Shown here piece after piece: positions 54,941 through 64,000 of a DNA stretch of 64,000 nucleotides. The stretch's first letter is position 1; the number at the start of each line of letters is the position of its first letter. The stretch comes from Faecalimonas umbilicata (GTDB lineage: Bacteria; Bacillota; Clostridia; Lachnospirales; Lachnospiraceae). Under the pieces are notes generated by a model. It made no database searches. It worked only from the letters and a program-made list of their open reading frames with translations, and was not told where the DNA came from. Made by a program: the position numbers and the translations under genes. Location of the stretch: positions 1 to 64,000 of the forward strand of contig NZ_SLZV01000013.1 of assembly GCF_004346095.1 (NCBI RefSeq), read 5' to 3'.

Positions 54941-57502
54941 CTAGTTATCAAAGTCACGCAGTCGCTCAATCACCGTTTCGTCCGAAATCGCTTTATAGAC
55001 AATCGCCGGAACACTCAGACAGATTACAAAGATTGCTGCAATCAAGCCGATCACAAGAGCAACCGGGTATTCAAATACCGCATAGTTTGCTAGATGGGGA
55101 ACAGCATCCGCCACCAGTAGCAGAAACGCATTGCCAAAGGTCATGATCAGCAGAGTAGAAATCAGAGCGTAAATACCGCCTTCTAAGGTCAGTATCTTCC
55201 TGATCTGCTTTTTCGTGGTACCGATACTTTCCATAATGGCAAATTCATTTTTCCTTGCTACTACACCTGTCAGCATCACATTGACGAAATTAACCAAGCC
55301 GATGACAATGAGCAATACTGCCGCACCATTTCCCAGCAAACTCAAAGAGTAGTTCGTCTGTTCAAATAGTTCTTTCTGATTAACAGCTGATTTCATCTGC
55401 CACTCCGATGTAGTTAATGTACTGTTGATTGCCTGTAATTCACTGTCAATTCGCTCTAAATCGTTTAAATCCTTAATGTCAACGCCGATTGCTGAAATGA
55501 TTGGTTCTTTTGTCAGGCGTTCCATACCTGCTTCGCTAACAAAGATAATATTCGGTACAATCTCAATATGCTTACGTCTACCAATTCCTTGGGTAAGCCT
55601 ATCCTCATAGTCATCATATCGAAATGCTCCGTCAATGAGAAAATCAGTTGCCTTTCCATCTGTACTGTCGGCAGTCAACGTCAGCGTGTTCCCGGCTAAA
55701 GCTGCATTCGGCGTATAATAATCGTTATCCGTTCCCGAAATTGCTGTTTCACCCCGCTTGAACGCTTCTATATCAATCGGCTTATCCGGGTGATTGGCGT
55801 TGTATTCTTCCAAAACTTCATCATTATCCAATGTCGTAATGTAACAACCATACTCACCAGCATCTGCATAACCTCTTAGCGCTGTAAGCATTTGATCATA
55901 GGATTTCCCATCCGCTTTATAGCCGCTGTCCTCATATTTGATTTTCATAAAAGCTTCCAACGCCGCCTCGTCAAAGGCAATACCTGCCCAGACTGTTTTA
56001 TGAGTATCAACATTTTTAATTCCGTCAATTTGCTTAATCTGGTCCACAAAATGTTCGTCAAACTGCGGTACTTCTTTGTTAATCTGTTCCGGCTGCTCAA
56101 ACTGAATATCGCTGTATTCAAAATGATAATCCATAGTTGCTTTAATAAAATTTTCGGCATTCATACTTCTTATGACTCCATTTACACCTAAAATCATGGT
56201 GATACCCATAAACAGAGACATAAATACAAGGATTGCACGTTTCTTATCCCGGAAGACATTATGAAATGCCATTACATGCAGCTTTCCACCATTAGTGGAA
56301 TTTCTGCTTTTCATTTTCTTTGGTGCAAAGTTCTGAAACTTCAGCGCCTCTACTGGCGAAATTTTCGCAGCCGCTTTTGCCGGTGCATTGCAGGCAATCC
56401 AAACTGTTATTGCTGAAAAGAGGATGGACAGAATATAGATCAGCGGGTGAAAGAACACCTCTGCATCCATCATCGACTTGCCTTCCTCAAATCCCTGATT
56501 CAAAACAAAGGGAACAATTCCAAAGGAAACGACAGTTGCTAACAAAATACCAATGGGAATCCCGATGCAGGCAAACTTCACTGCCTGACTTTTCACCAGC
56601 GATTTGATCTGCGCCTGCGTTGTTCCCATCGTTTTCATCAAGCCATAAAAACGGGTATCCTTTGAAATGGAAATATACAGGACATTATAAATAAGCAGAT
56701 AGCCGCTTCCGATGATAAAGAACACCAAAAGGATTTCCATTGCGATGACTGAGCCGCTTGATGATTTCATCGAAACTGCACCGCTGAAAGATTGATTTTC
56801 ATTTAACTCCACATCTCTTTGAATGCGCATAAAATCATCTGGCATTTTATTCATAGACAAGGAGAGAACCCCATCCCCCTCCATTGTATAGCCTGCGTTT
56901 TTACAATACGTCTCGGAAACAAATCCCATTCCCATACTGGTGTAGGAGTGAAACCAACCACTCAATGTAAATGTTCTCTCCTGCTGACCGTTTTTATCTA
57001 AGTAGGACAGAGGGATTTCCATATTCAGCTTCGGTTCCGTAATACCAAGCTGTGAAAGGGCATCCTCTGACAGCATGATTTCATTTTCATCGGAAGGATA
57101 TTTCCCTTCTAAATCTTTGATTGCTTCTTGATAATGTTCTTCCCATTCCGTATTGTCGTAATATTGAAGCACGATAGAAAGTTCCCGTCCCTCTTCATTC
57201 TTCTCTGCAACAGAACCCACCATGTACTGTGTGCCCACCGTTTTGACATACTCCAAGTCCCGAATCTGCTGCTCCTGGGCTTTGGTCGGCATCGCAAGGG
57301 AAACATCGGCGGTGGTCCCTGCGGTACGTACTTGCATTAACTTCATGTTCTCCGCATAGTTAATACCTAAACTGAACACTGTGGTAATCATAAACGTGGT
57401 GAGGATGATTGCAAATACCGCAAACAGATTTCTTATACGGTTTGCTTTCATCATCCCTTTTTCCACGCGCTTTACTGCTTTTTTATTTCGGTTAGCGTGC
57501 AT
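54941..57502 (-). CDS. FtsX-type ABC permease, large (first)
   Basis: The 853-residue permease has the same plan as its neighbour: an N-terminal membrane segment (LFAVFAIILTTFMITTVFSL), a mid FtsX domain (residues about 245-370) and a C-terminal FtsX domain (725-840) with outside loops between. GGGAGGTG precedes the ATG, and the gene overlaps the truncated ATPase by 11 bp. With the partner it would form one membrane complex driven by the ATPase, now broken. Confidence 0.83.
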   Translation of the reverse strand: MHANRNKKAVKRVEKGMMKANRIRNLFAVFAIILTTFMITTVFSLGINYAENMKLMQVRTAGTTADVSLAMPTKAQEQQIRDLEYVKTVGTQYMVGSVAEKNEEGRELSIVLQYYDNTEWEEHYQEAIKDLEGKYPSDENEIMLSEDALSQLGITEPKLNMEIPLSYLDKNGQQERTFTLSGWFHSYTSMGMGFVSETYCKNAGYTMEGDGVLSLSMNKMPDDFMRIQRDVELNENQSFSGAVSMKSSSGSVIAMEILLVFFIIGSGYLLIYNVLYISISKDTRFYGLMKTMGTTQAQIKSLVKSQAVKFACIGIPIGILLATVVSFGIVPFVLNQGFEEGKSMMDAEVFFHPLIYILSILFSAITVWIACNAPAKAAAKISPVEALKFQNFAPKKMKSRNSTNGGKLHVMAFHNVFRDKKRAILVFMSLFMGITMILGVNGVIRSMNAENFIKATMDYHFEYSDIQFEQPEQINKEVPQFDEHFVDQIKQIDGIKNVDTHKTVWAGIAFDEAALEAFMKIKYEDSGYKADGKSYDQMLTALRGYADAGEYGCYITTLDNDEVLEEYNANHPDKPIDIEAFKRGETAISGTDNDYYTPNAALAGNTLTLTADSTDGKATDFLIDGAFRYDDYEDRLTQGIGRRKHIEIVPNIIFVSEAGMERLTKEPIISAIGVDIKDLNDLERIDSELQAINSTLTTSEWQMKSAVNQKELFEQTNYSLSLLGNGAAVLLIVIGLVNFVNVMLTGVVARKNEFAIMESIGTTKKQIRKILTLEGGIYALISTLLIMTFGNAFLLLVADAVPHLANYAVFEYPVALVIGLIAAIFVICLSVPAIVYKAISDETVIERLRDFDN

Positions 57503-58046
57503 ACCTCACACCTCCCGAAAGGACCTTGCCATCCTCAATACGAATGATACGGTCTGCCATCCTCGCAATCTCCTCATTATGGGTGATCATAAGGATGGTC
57601 TGGTCGAACTCATGGCTGAGTGACTGCATCAGCAGAATCACGTCCATACTCGTTTTAGAGTCCAAGTTGCCCGTAGGTTCATCTGCCAGAATAATCGCAG
57701 GCTTTGTTGCCAGAGCCCTGGCGATCGCAACTCTCTGTTGCTGACCGCCGGAAAGATTATTTGGCATATTCCTCAGTTTCTTCTGTAAACCAAGTTCATG
57801 TATAATCTCTTTCACAAAATCTGTGTCTGTCCTGCCACCGTCAATTTCAATGGGATACACAATATTCTCATACACATTGAGGACAGGAAGCAGGTTATAA
57901 TTCTGAAAGACAAACCCGATATTCCTTCGTCTGAAAATCGTCAGTTCCTCATCTTTCATTCTCAGAAGTTCTTTTCCCCGGATTGTAACACTTCCCGAAG
58001 TAGGGCGGTCTAAACCGCCAAGCATATTGAGCAGTGTAGATTTGCC
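57492..58046 (-). pseudogene. MacB/LolD-type ABC ATPase truncated inside Walker A
   Basis: The reading frame keeps GKSTLLNMLGGLDRP (the last part of Walker A), Q-loop FQNYN, signature NLSGGQQQRVAIARAL and Walker B AIILADEPTGNLDS. Upstream of GKS the frame hits a TAG, and the first 40 or so residues, including the Walker A glycines, are missing. The break at about 58046 is where the region with RES and serine recombinase genes begins. The protein cannot bind ATP normally, so the permease pair is probably orphaned. Confidence 0.88.
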
Positions 58047-58088
58047 CTATCCTGTCAAGTAATATCCAAAAAAAATATTGAATTTACA

Positions 58089-58122
58089 CAAAAAGAAAGA
58101 CTGCCTATTTCAGTAATCTTTC
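58089..58122 (-). terminator. Terminator of the RES-domain gene
   Basis: GAAAGATTACTG pairs with CAGTCTTTC on the minus strand (three bases bulged) and is followed by T5. It lies 24 bp past the stop. Confidence 0.7.
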
Positions 58123-58145
58123 ATAATAGTTTGAGTTAATCAGAA

Positions 58146-59420
58146 TTACTCGTCTTTTAAAACAATTTTCTTCTCCACTCGATATTTAACCCCATCTTGA
58201 AAAACATAATTGTATTCCAGCTTCTGAATATCAAACCAGTCCGTAAAATATGTCAATTTAGGATAAGTATCCCATAAATATTCATCTATATAATCATATC
58301 CATCAGAACTGTACTCCATGTTTGGCCCACAAAAAAATACATAACTTTTTCCTCTCCCTACACTGCTATTAAAACATATTCCGTCATATCCTAGGCTTCT
58401 TATATATTCTGCTATAACCTGAGTTGCTACATATTCATAGGAATGATCTTCTTTTTTATCATCCACTGGAGAGGTTATCTCTTTAATAAATGCATCAAGA
58501 AAATTATTTATCCAACGTAAATCATGATCATATTCTTCGCTGAATATACTTTTGGTAGTAACAAAAGCAACTTGAGAAAAATCAATAATTGTCAATTCTT
58601 CTTTTAATACATATTCAGCAACCATTACTGTTGCATCTTTATATCGACATTCTTTATATGCCGTTTCTCTATCTGATGCAACATATAGATATGAAATACC
58701 TGCTGGACTCATTCTATTTGTTGTTGCATATTTAGGGGGTGCAGGAGCCATTTCTTTGTAAACCCCTGCATAATCCAGATCATGTAATTTCTCATCGTTC
58801 AATTTCCTTGCTCGATAATAAATCGTTCCTGTTTTTATAACAGTATCATATTCTAAAATATATGGTACTAATTCTTTTAAATAATCTCTTCTCTGGCAAT
58901 CCTTATCTATATCAAAGAATCTATTATAGTATTTTGTAATATACTTGAAAAATTCCCATGTATAATACATTTTTGTTGCCTCAAGGCCATATAAATCATC
59001 TTTAAGTACCAAATTACAATTATCTATATCTTCAAATACATCTGATTCCCCTTGCTTTTTTTCTTCAAAACTTAACCCTGAATCTGAAAATATATCTTCC
59101 AATATAGTCGTATCTATAACAGCCTCGTTTAAAACATTTTCTTCTTCTACTAAAATATCTCTGATTGAATAAGGAGCTACACTCCTTCCTGTCCGATTGC
59201 AATATTGTTTCTCTTCTGAGTCCCAATACGCCCCTGTACCATTTTCTATATCTTCATACGCTTTTTTTAAACACTCTCGGATATAGGCTCCTATTTCTCC
59301 TGTAGAAATAATGTTTACTCCATTGGAATTACAATAATCACATTTTCCTACATTCCTCTCCGATAAGATATATTCTTTTAAATACTTATTAGAAAAACAT
59401 TTTTCACAGCAATACCTCAT
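58146..59420 (-). CDS. RES-domain protein with N-terminal Cys-rich/HEPN-like domain
   Basis: The 424-residue protein has an N-terminal Cys cluster (CCEKCF, GKCDYC), a helical middle (about residues 45-190) similar to HEPN/RES-associated N-terminal domains, and a C-terminal RES domain. The RES domain shows YYRAR with the key Arg, PPKYATTNRMSPAGISYLYV, and the Glu in DRETAYKECR. RES toxins degrade NAD+ by phosphorolysis. No Xre antitoxin is adjacent. GGGGGAACG precedes the ATG. The N-terminal fusion may replace an antitoxin or sense a trigger; defence is an inference. Confidence 0.8.
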   Translation of the reverse strand: MRYCCEKCFSNKYLKEYILSERNVGKCDYCNSNGVNIISTGEIGAYIRECLKKAYEDIENGTGAYWDSEEKQYCNRTGRSVAPYSIRDILVEEENVLNEAVIDTTILEDIFSDSGLSFEEKKQGESDVFEDIDNCNLVLKDDLYGLEATKMYYTWEFFKYITKYYNRFFDIDKDCQRRDYLKELVPYILEYDTVIKTGTIYYRARKLNDEKLHDLDYAGVYKEMAPAPPKYATTNRMSPAGISYLYVASDRETAYKECRYKDATVMVAEYVLKEELTIIDFSQVAFVTTKSIFSEEYDHDLRWINNFLDAFIKEITSPVDDKKEDHSYEYVATQVIAEYIRSLGYDGICFNSSVGRGKSYVFFCGPNMEYSSDGYDYIDEYLWDTYPKLTYFTDWFDIQKLEYNYVFQDGVKYRVEKKIVLKDE

Positions 59421-59516
59421 ATCGTTCCCCCGATATTCTTATAAATTTTATTTATATCTTATCAAATATTACTAATCATCACAATCTTATTTATTTCTAC
59501 TATCCTTGTTCTCAAT

Positions 59517-60041
59517 CTACCGCTGTTTCTGTTGCATTTGAAAGACAAATTTTCCTTTAATATCCTGTCCCTGCATTTCCATCTTTTTTATAAAGATGTG
59601 CTGCTGGCTGTCAGTTTCATATTGAATTGCCACACCAAGACCCTTCTTCATAAATGCGGCAACTCCCATATCTACAAAAACCTCCTGCCCTTCTTTCTTC
59701 TGAAAACTGATTTTAGGAAAAACCCCTGATAATTTTTCCATAACATACCGTTCCATTTTTTCCAAGCTCTCAAATGGCATAGCCTGTATCCTTTGTAATA
59801 TCTCCTGCAAACGTTCCTCTCTCATAACACATTTGCAATGATCTACACCAAACACCATAGCAAGGCTGTGTCCACAATCCCAGGATACATGGATCTGTCC
59901 GGCATCATCTACAAACTGTACAGTTCCTAAATCACCGGGACTCAGTTTTACATACGGATCAGCCTCCATATCTTCCAATTCTACCCGGCACCCTGGTGGG
60001 TACATATTTCTTAACACAATTCTCTCCGCATTACTTATCAC
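59517..60041 (-). CDS. DUF4314-domain protein
   Basis: The 174-residue protein has a DUF4314-type core near its N-terminus (MYPPGCRVELEDMEADPYVK; SPGDLGTVQFVDDAGQIHV; WDCGHSLAMVFGVD), a small beta-barrel-like domain frequent on conjugative elements. The GTG at 60041 follows GAAAGGAAG, and the longer frame overlaps the upstream gene without support. The C-terminal half is not recognised. Function unknown. Confidence 0.78.
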   Translation of the reverse strand: MISNAERIVLRNMYPPGCRVELEDMEADPYVKLSPGDLGTVQFVDDAGQIHVSWDCGHSLAMVFGVDHCKCVMREERLQEILQRIQAMPFESLEKMERYVMEKLSGVFPKISFQKKEGQEVFVDMGVAAFMKKGLGVAIQYETDSQQHIFIKKMEMQGQDIKGKFVFQMQQKQR

Positions 60042-60066
60042 TGTTTTCTTCCTTTCTCCAATCCGG

Positions 60067-60813
60067 CTACCGCCCCAAAGACTTCTCTGGAACAGTCCCC
60101 TCCAATAAATGCTCTCTTTCTTTATTCCATTCCAACACTTTTTCCATAGCAGCTTCCAACTGGTCTTCTGCCGGTTCTCTTGTATAGGTTCTATATTCCT
60201 GAAAATACTCTTCCAAAGTGTTCTGCTGGATCTCCAGTTCCTCTTTGTCATAACTGTCTGGTTCGTCCAGACCCTTCAATTCCTGCAAGATTTTCCAACA
60301 TTCCAAAACGCTGTCTACTTCCTGCATTTCAAGCAGATAAGATAAAAAAGTTTTCTCTGGCATAATACTGAAATAACACCGTTCAAACCACTGCTCGATA
60401 TACATGCGCTCATCAGATCCATTGGTATGTGTACCGCAAATCAAATCGGCAACAAAGTTTTCAAACAGTTCACTGATTGATAATCCAACAACTCCAGACT
60501 TCATGCAAAGCTTTTCTACCTCGTCCTGGTACAATTTGATAGAAATGTTTCTTTTCAGGCTTCTTTCATAGGCTTCTACATCTTCTCCTTCCTTACAGAA
60601 ATGCAGATATGTTCCCATATAAATGCCTTCTATATCGTAAAATCTCTGGCCCATTGCCATATAATCCTTATTTTCCAGATCCCATTCCAGCCGGTAATGA
60701 TGTTCTCTTGCGTGTTCTTCTAAATCTTTCCGTATAATGTTTCTGGTCGCTTCCGGCAGTTCTGCAATAAAAATGCTTGTATCCGGAACCGCCAATACTC
60801 TTTCTTTTACCAC
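60067..60813 (-). CDS. Hypothetical element-borne protein (248 aa)
   Basis: A soluble, helical, acidic protein without membrane segments (PDTSIFIAELPEATRNIIRK start; RNISIKLYQDEVEKLCMKSG; LEAAMEKVLEWNKEREHLLE). The start is GTG at 60813 behind GGGAGG and overlaps the preceding gene by 7 bp, so they are coupled. I do not recognise the family. It is probably part of the maintenance or plasmid-like functions of the element. Confidence 0.7.
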   Translation of the reverse strand: MVKERVLAVPDTSIFIAELPEATRNIIRKDLEEHAREHHYRLEWDLENKDYMAMGQRFYDIEGIYMGTYLHFCKEGEDVEAYERSLKRNISIKLYQDEVEKLCMKSGVVGLSISELFENFVADLICGTHTNGSDERMYIEQWFERCYFSIMPEKTFLSYLLEMQEVDSVLECWKILQELKGLDEPDSYDKEELEIQQNTLEEYFQEYRTYTREPAEDQLEAAMEKVLEWNKEREHLLEGTVPEKSLGR

Positions 60814-61277
60814 ATTTGTCCTCCCTGTTTGTAAACATTCCTTACCGCCGACTGTTTTCCCAATACGTCCATATAAAGGATAATTCCCTGTGGGTCCAGA
60901 TGTACGGTCATAAATTTCTGAATTTCCTGTAACAGATCATGGTCGGAAACTCCAGTCTGACAGCCAATAAAATCCCTGATTTTTTCTACAATGTCCGGTT
61001 TACGGAACTCCTGCAACACCAAAATCGGAATCGTGTGCTGCCCTCCCATAGCATCATAAGGCAACGCTTTCCGCAATTCTTCTAAGAGATGCCGGTAATA
61101 ATCAACTACCACCTGGTCTGTTTTCCAGGACTTTTCCTCACAATCCCGGAGTAAAAAATCATACCCTTTTTTTGCCTGTTCCATTTCTTTCAGGATTTCT
61201 ACTGCCTCCACAGAGCAATACCCTTTTTCTTCTATCAGTTCCATCAGTTCTTCCATAGAATATGTTTCAAGATACAT
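60807..61277 (-). CDS. Hypothetical element-borne protein (156 aa)
   Basis: A soluble helical protein (MYLETYSMEELMELIEEKGY; DYYRHLLEELRKALPYDAMG; QEIQKFMTVHLDPQGIILYM). GGGGGAAG precedes the ATG. It is the first gene of the three-gene run ending in DUF4314. I do not recognise it. Confidence 0.7.
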   Translation of the reverse strand: MYLETYSMEELMELIEEKGYCSVEAVEILKEMEQAKKGYDFLLRDCEEKSWKTDQVVVDYYRHLLEELRKALPYDAMGGQHTIPILVLQEFRKPDIVEKIRDFIGCQTGVSDHDLLQEIQKFMTVHLDPQGIILYMDVLGKQSAVRNVYKQGGQMW

Positions 61278-61320
61278 GGCTCTTCCCCCATCTTCTTTGC
61301 CAAATTTTCTCCTAATACAA

Positions 61321-61356
61321 AGAAGAGGAAGACACCGCAGCGTTTTCCTCCTCTTT
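61321..61356 (-). terminator. Terminator after the serine recombinase genes
   Basis: AAGAGGAGG and CTTCCTCTT pair (one G-U) with further inner pairs, then TCTTT on the minus strand; it lies 55 bp past the recombinase stop. Confidence 0.6.
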
Positions 61357-61411
61357 TATGAAATCTTTTTCTCTACCGGAATCCAGGACAATAAGCTCTC
61401 CCGGTTCTTTC

Positions 61412-62986
61412 TTATCCTACTGCTTTCAGAAATTCGTCCCTGTATTTCCATACAATTTCAATATGTTCCGGATCATAAAAATTTATGACTTCAATCAGCT
61501 CATGCAGAATTTCATAAGACAGCTCTTCCAATCCCTGATATTTTACAAAAAGTTGTAATCCTTCTGATTTCTCCTTTTGTTTTTCCTCCTCCCCTTTTAA
61601 AATCCTTGCTTCTATCTCCTGTATCTTTTGCTGATAAGCTGCTGTCTTCTCCATACAGGTTTGTTTTCGTGCCAGGTAGTCCTTCAGGGAAATCTGTTCT
61701 TCTGCATATTGTTCATACAGTTCCATTTTCTCCTGTTTACAAAGCGCCAGCTTCTTTTCATATTGCTTTTTCCGATACCGGAGTTTCGGAATATTCAAAG
61801 TCTGATTGGCTTTCTTTAACTGCTTTATGGTATCCTCTGCAAGGGCTGCCTGCTGTCTTATCATAATTAGCACCAGTTCTTCCAATTCTTTCTGCTTATA
61901 TTTCTTTGGATAACAGGAAGCATTGGGGGCTGTCGTAACACTTTTACAATAAATCGGCTTTTCTTTGTATTCTGTCCGTATCCGCATTTTTCGACCACAA
62001 TGCCCGCAGCGGATCAGGCCTGCAAAAATATTCTCAGAAGACGGTGTGTGGCCATAATACTTTCTGCTTTTCTCTGCCATATCCTGAACCTTCTGGATCT
62101 CCTGCTCCGTTACAATCGCTTCATGTCTTCCTCCTACACAAATCCAATCTTCTCTTGGAATATACCGGCACTCTCTTTTTGATGGAACCCTGGTTTCTGT
62201 TTTCCCTCTTACTGTCAGTCCTGCATAAACCGGATTAAATAAAATCTGTTTCACTAAATTTCCGTCCCAGAACTGTACAGATTTCTTTGTTTCCGGTGCC
62301 CAGCCTTTCCTTTGTAGATATACCGTAGGTGTTTCAAGTTCTTTTTCGTTCAGATCCCTGGCAATGTCTGCATAACTCATTCCTGCTAACCTCTGGTCGA
62401 AGATCCCTCTCACAATGGAGGCTGCCTCCGTATCCAGATGAAGTTTTGTATGCACACCGTCATGGAAGCAATATCCGTATGTTGGGATTGAACCATGATA
62501 TTGTCCCATTTCAGCCTGCTTCCTCATAACTTTTTTGATATTGTCGGAACAAATCTGGGGATAAATCCCATTGATCAGGTTCTTAAATTTAATCTCCGTA
62601 TCCTTTCTTTCAGAAGGTTTCTGGCTGCTGTCATAAAAATCATTGATTGAAATAAAGCGCACCCCAAGGAACGGAAATATTTTTTCAATATAGTTTTGTG
62701 TTTCTATGGTATCCCTTCCCAGGCGGCTCAAATCTTTGACAATAATACAGATCCGTTTTCTCCTGGTGATCAGCCCTATCATGCGCTTAAATTCCGGGCG
62801 GTCAAAGGTTGTACCACTGTAACCATCATCTACGAAGAAGAAATGCTTTGCCCCTGCAAATTCCGGCTGTTTTTCTACAAAATGCTGGATCAAAAGCCTT
62901 TGATTTTTAATGCTGTTGCTTTCCTCCATTTTTTCTTTATCATCTCTGGAAAGACGCAGATAAGCAAAAAGAAAATCATACTGCAT
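61412..62986 (-). CDS. Large serine recombinase
   Basis: The 524-residue protein has a resolvase catalytic domain (FAYLRLSRDD with the family Tyr-Arg region; VDDGYSGTTFDRPEF; VKDLSRLGRD). The recombinase domain follows (IPTYGYCFHDGVHTKLHLD; FDQRLAGMSYADIARDLNEK), then a zinc ribbon (CGHCGRKMRIR; ITTAP..CYPKK) and a coiled coil. The usual nucleophile Ser in the first strand is in LRLSRDD. ATG 62986 follows GGAGGT and overlaps the upstream recombinase by 11 bp. It probably integrates or excises the element. Confidence 0.93.
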   Translation of the reverse strand: MQYDFLFAYLRLSRDDKEKMEESNSIKNQRLLIQHFVEKQPEFAGAKHFFFVDDGYSGTTFDRPEFKRMIGLITRRKRICIIVKDLSRLGRDTIETQNYIEKIFPFLGVRFISINDFYDSSQKPSERKDTEIKFKNLINGIYPQICSDNIKKVMRKQAEMGQYHGSIPTYGYCFHDGVHTKLHLDTEAASIVRGIFDQRLAGMSYADIARDLNEKELETPTVYLQRKGWAPETKKSVQFWDGNLVKQILFNPVYAGLTVRGKTETRVPSKRECRYIPREDWICVGGRHEAIVTEQEIQKVQDMAEKSRKYYGHTPSSENIFAGLIRCGHCGRKMRIRTEYKEKPIYCKSVTTAPNASCYPKKYKQKELEELVLIMIRQQAALAEDTIKQLKKANQTLNIPKLRYRKKQYEKKLALCKQEKMELYEQYAEEQISLKDYLARKQTCMEKTAAYQQKIQEIEARILKGEEEKQKEKSEGLQLFVKYQGLEELSYEILHELIEVINFYDPEHIEIVWKYRDEFLKAVG

Positions 62987-64000
62987 ACGGAAGACCTCCT
63001 TCCATATTGGACAGCTCTTTTTCCAGCTCTTTTTCAAATAAATCCCCAAACCAGAACACGATTTCCACATAGTCTTTGGAATATACCGTAATCTTTTCAA
63101 TAAAGCGGTCCGCAATCCCTTTCTCTATCTTCTGGAACCTTTGGTACTTTAGAAGTTCCTCTGTCCAGTCCATTCTTGCCTTCACCTGATCTAATAGATG
63201 CTGTCCACGTAGCTGTATCTGCTTCATATTCTGCCTGGCTGCTTGCTGTTCTTCCTGATAGGTTGCTTTAATCTCCTGATATTCCTTGCAGTCCAACAGA
63301 CCGGTAGCATAATGCTCAAACAAGGTTTCCAGTTTTCTTCCATATTTCTCATACTTCTGTCTGGCACTTTTTATTTTTTCTGCTACCTCCAGCTCCAGCT
63401 TCTGATAAAACTCTGCACCATAGGTTTTCTTACTTTCCACAGCAAGCTGGATCTGATAGCGGAGTGCTGCCTTGACTGCCTGATTGATGTAGATTTCATT
63501 TACTGCCCGGAAACATTCCGTATGATCGGTAAGGGAAAAGGACGGGCATTTATAAGCCATATATTTATGTTTCTCATTGCCACCATTCCTGCCCCTTCCA
63601 AGACGTCTTCCGCAATGTCCGCAGAAAATCCTTCCCTTAAAAGGACCATCTGCCCCCTGCTTTTCTTTTGGGTTTGCAGCCCAGTTATCTAATGTATCTC
63701 TCCAGCGTTCCTTTGCAATTTCCTGTGCTTTCTCATAAATTGCCCGTTCTACAACTGCTTCCCAGGCATTTTCACACACTTCCCACTGCTCTTTTGGTAT
63801 CATCTGAAGGGGAATATTCTGCGCAAGCATCTGTTTTGTTTTTCCATAAACAGCAGCACCTATATAAACGGGGTTCTGTAAAATCTTCCGGATACCGTCT
63901 GATCTCCATAACCGCCTTTTTTCCAGCTCTTTTCCCCACTTCCTTTTCTGATAGCTGTCCTCCGGTCCTAATATCTTTCTGCCATTCAGTTCCCTTGCAA
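62976..64000 (-). CDS. Large serine recombinase, partial (runs off the window)
   Basis: The frame is open to the window edge, so the catalytic N-terminus lies outside. Visible parts are the recombinase domain (ARELNGRKILGPEDSYQKRK; WRSDGIRKILQNPVYIGAAV), a zinc ribbon (FCGHCGRRLGRGRNG; CPSFSLTDHTEC) and a coiled coil. It is not the same sequence as the next recombinase. Tandem, overlapping serine recombinases are common on conjugative elements of Clostridia, where both may be needed. Confidence 0.9.
   Translation of the reverse strand, partial: ARELNGRKILGPEDSYQKRKWGKELEKRRLWRSDGIRKILQNPVYIGAAVYGKTKQMLAQNIPLQMIPKEQWEVCENAWEAVVERAIYEKAQEIAKERWRDTLDNWAANPKEKQGADGPFKGRIFCGHCGRRLGRGRNGGNEKHKYMAYKCPSFSLTDHTECFRAVNEIYINQAVKAALRYQIQLAVESKKTYGAEFYQKLELEVAEKIKSARQKYEKYGRKLETLFEHYATGLLDCKEYQEIKATYQEEQQAARQNMKQIQLRGQHLLDQVKARMDWTEELLKYQRFQKIEKGIADRFIEKITVYSKDYVEIVFWFGDLFEKELEKELSNMEGGLPYAV

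Overview
The window looks like chromosome from a Lachnospiraceae-type Firmicute (class Clostridia). The evidence is a CIRCE-controlled hrcA-grpE-dnaK-dnaJ operon, strong AGGAGG ribosome-binding sites, sigma-A promoters of the TTGACA-N17-TATAAT type, moderate to low GC, and mobile-element families common in gut Clostridia. I cannot name the species.

Region 1 (1-14.8 kb) is housekeeping: an Mrp/NBP35 iron-sulfur carrier ATPase, a two-gene ABC exporter, lgt, feoAB, the heat-shock operon and hemW. Region 2 (14.8-36.1 kb) is an accessory, defence-like island. It carries an IS66 remnant and a 1077-residue nuclease-plus-helical-repeat protein. Next comes an RNA-repair cluster on the minus strand: a small membrane protein, two WYL regulators, a structured non-coding stretch, a Ro60-like TROVE/vWA protein, the RNA ligase RtcB, a nucleotidyltransferase broken by an internal deletion, and a 73-nt tRNA-like element at the 3' end. 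Broken IS1182 and IS4 copies follow, then an XRE-AIPR pair with its own operator, an amino-acid ABC importer, and a GIY-YIG/DUF2075 helicase gene (frameshifted) paired with a MazG-like pyrophosphohydrolase.

Region 3 (36.3-43.5 kb) holds an IS4-family element with perfect 21-bp ends and an integrase module: a PBECR4 predicted nuclease, tyrosine integrase, excisionase, a MazF-zinc-ribbon toxin, a sigma-like factor and a Cro/CI repressor. Region 4 (43.5-58.0 kb) has three copies of a stand-alone OmpR-type winged-helix gene that alternate with cargo. The first cargo is TetR plus a flavodoxin-ferredoxin protein, a CatB-like acetyltransferase and a CD3324-type protein. The second is a lantibiotic-immunity-like ABC transporter with lipoprotein and two-component system. 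The third is a pair of large FtsX-type permeases. The ATPase of the third system is cut off inside its Walker A motif at about 58,046. Region 5 (58.0-64 kb) begins at that cut and carries a RES-domain protein, a DUF4314 protein, two unknown proteins and two tandem large serine recombinases, the second running off the window. It is probably the end of a serine-recombinase element.

The most interesting part is the Ro60-like/RtcB cluster with two tRNA-like candidate RNAs, one upstream of the Ro60-like gene and one after the last gene. This suggests a Y-RNA/RNA-repair system with an unusual RNA component. At least five genes in the island carry single-base frameshifts, several in homopolymers. 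The island is therefore either decaying or partly affected by sequencing errors.
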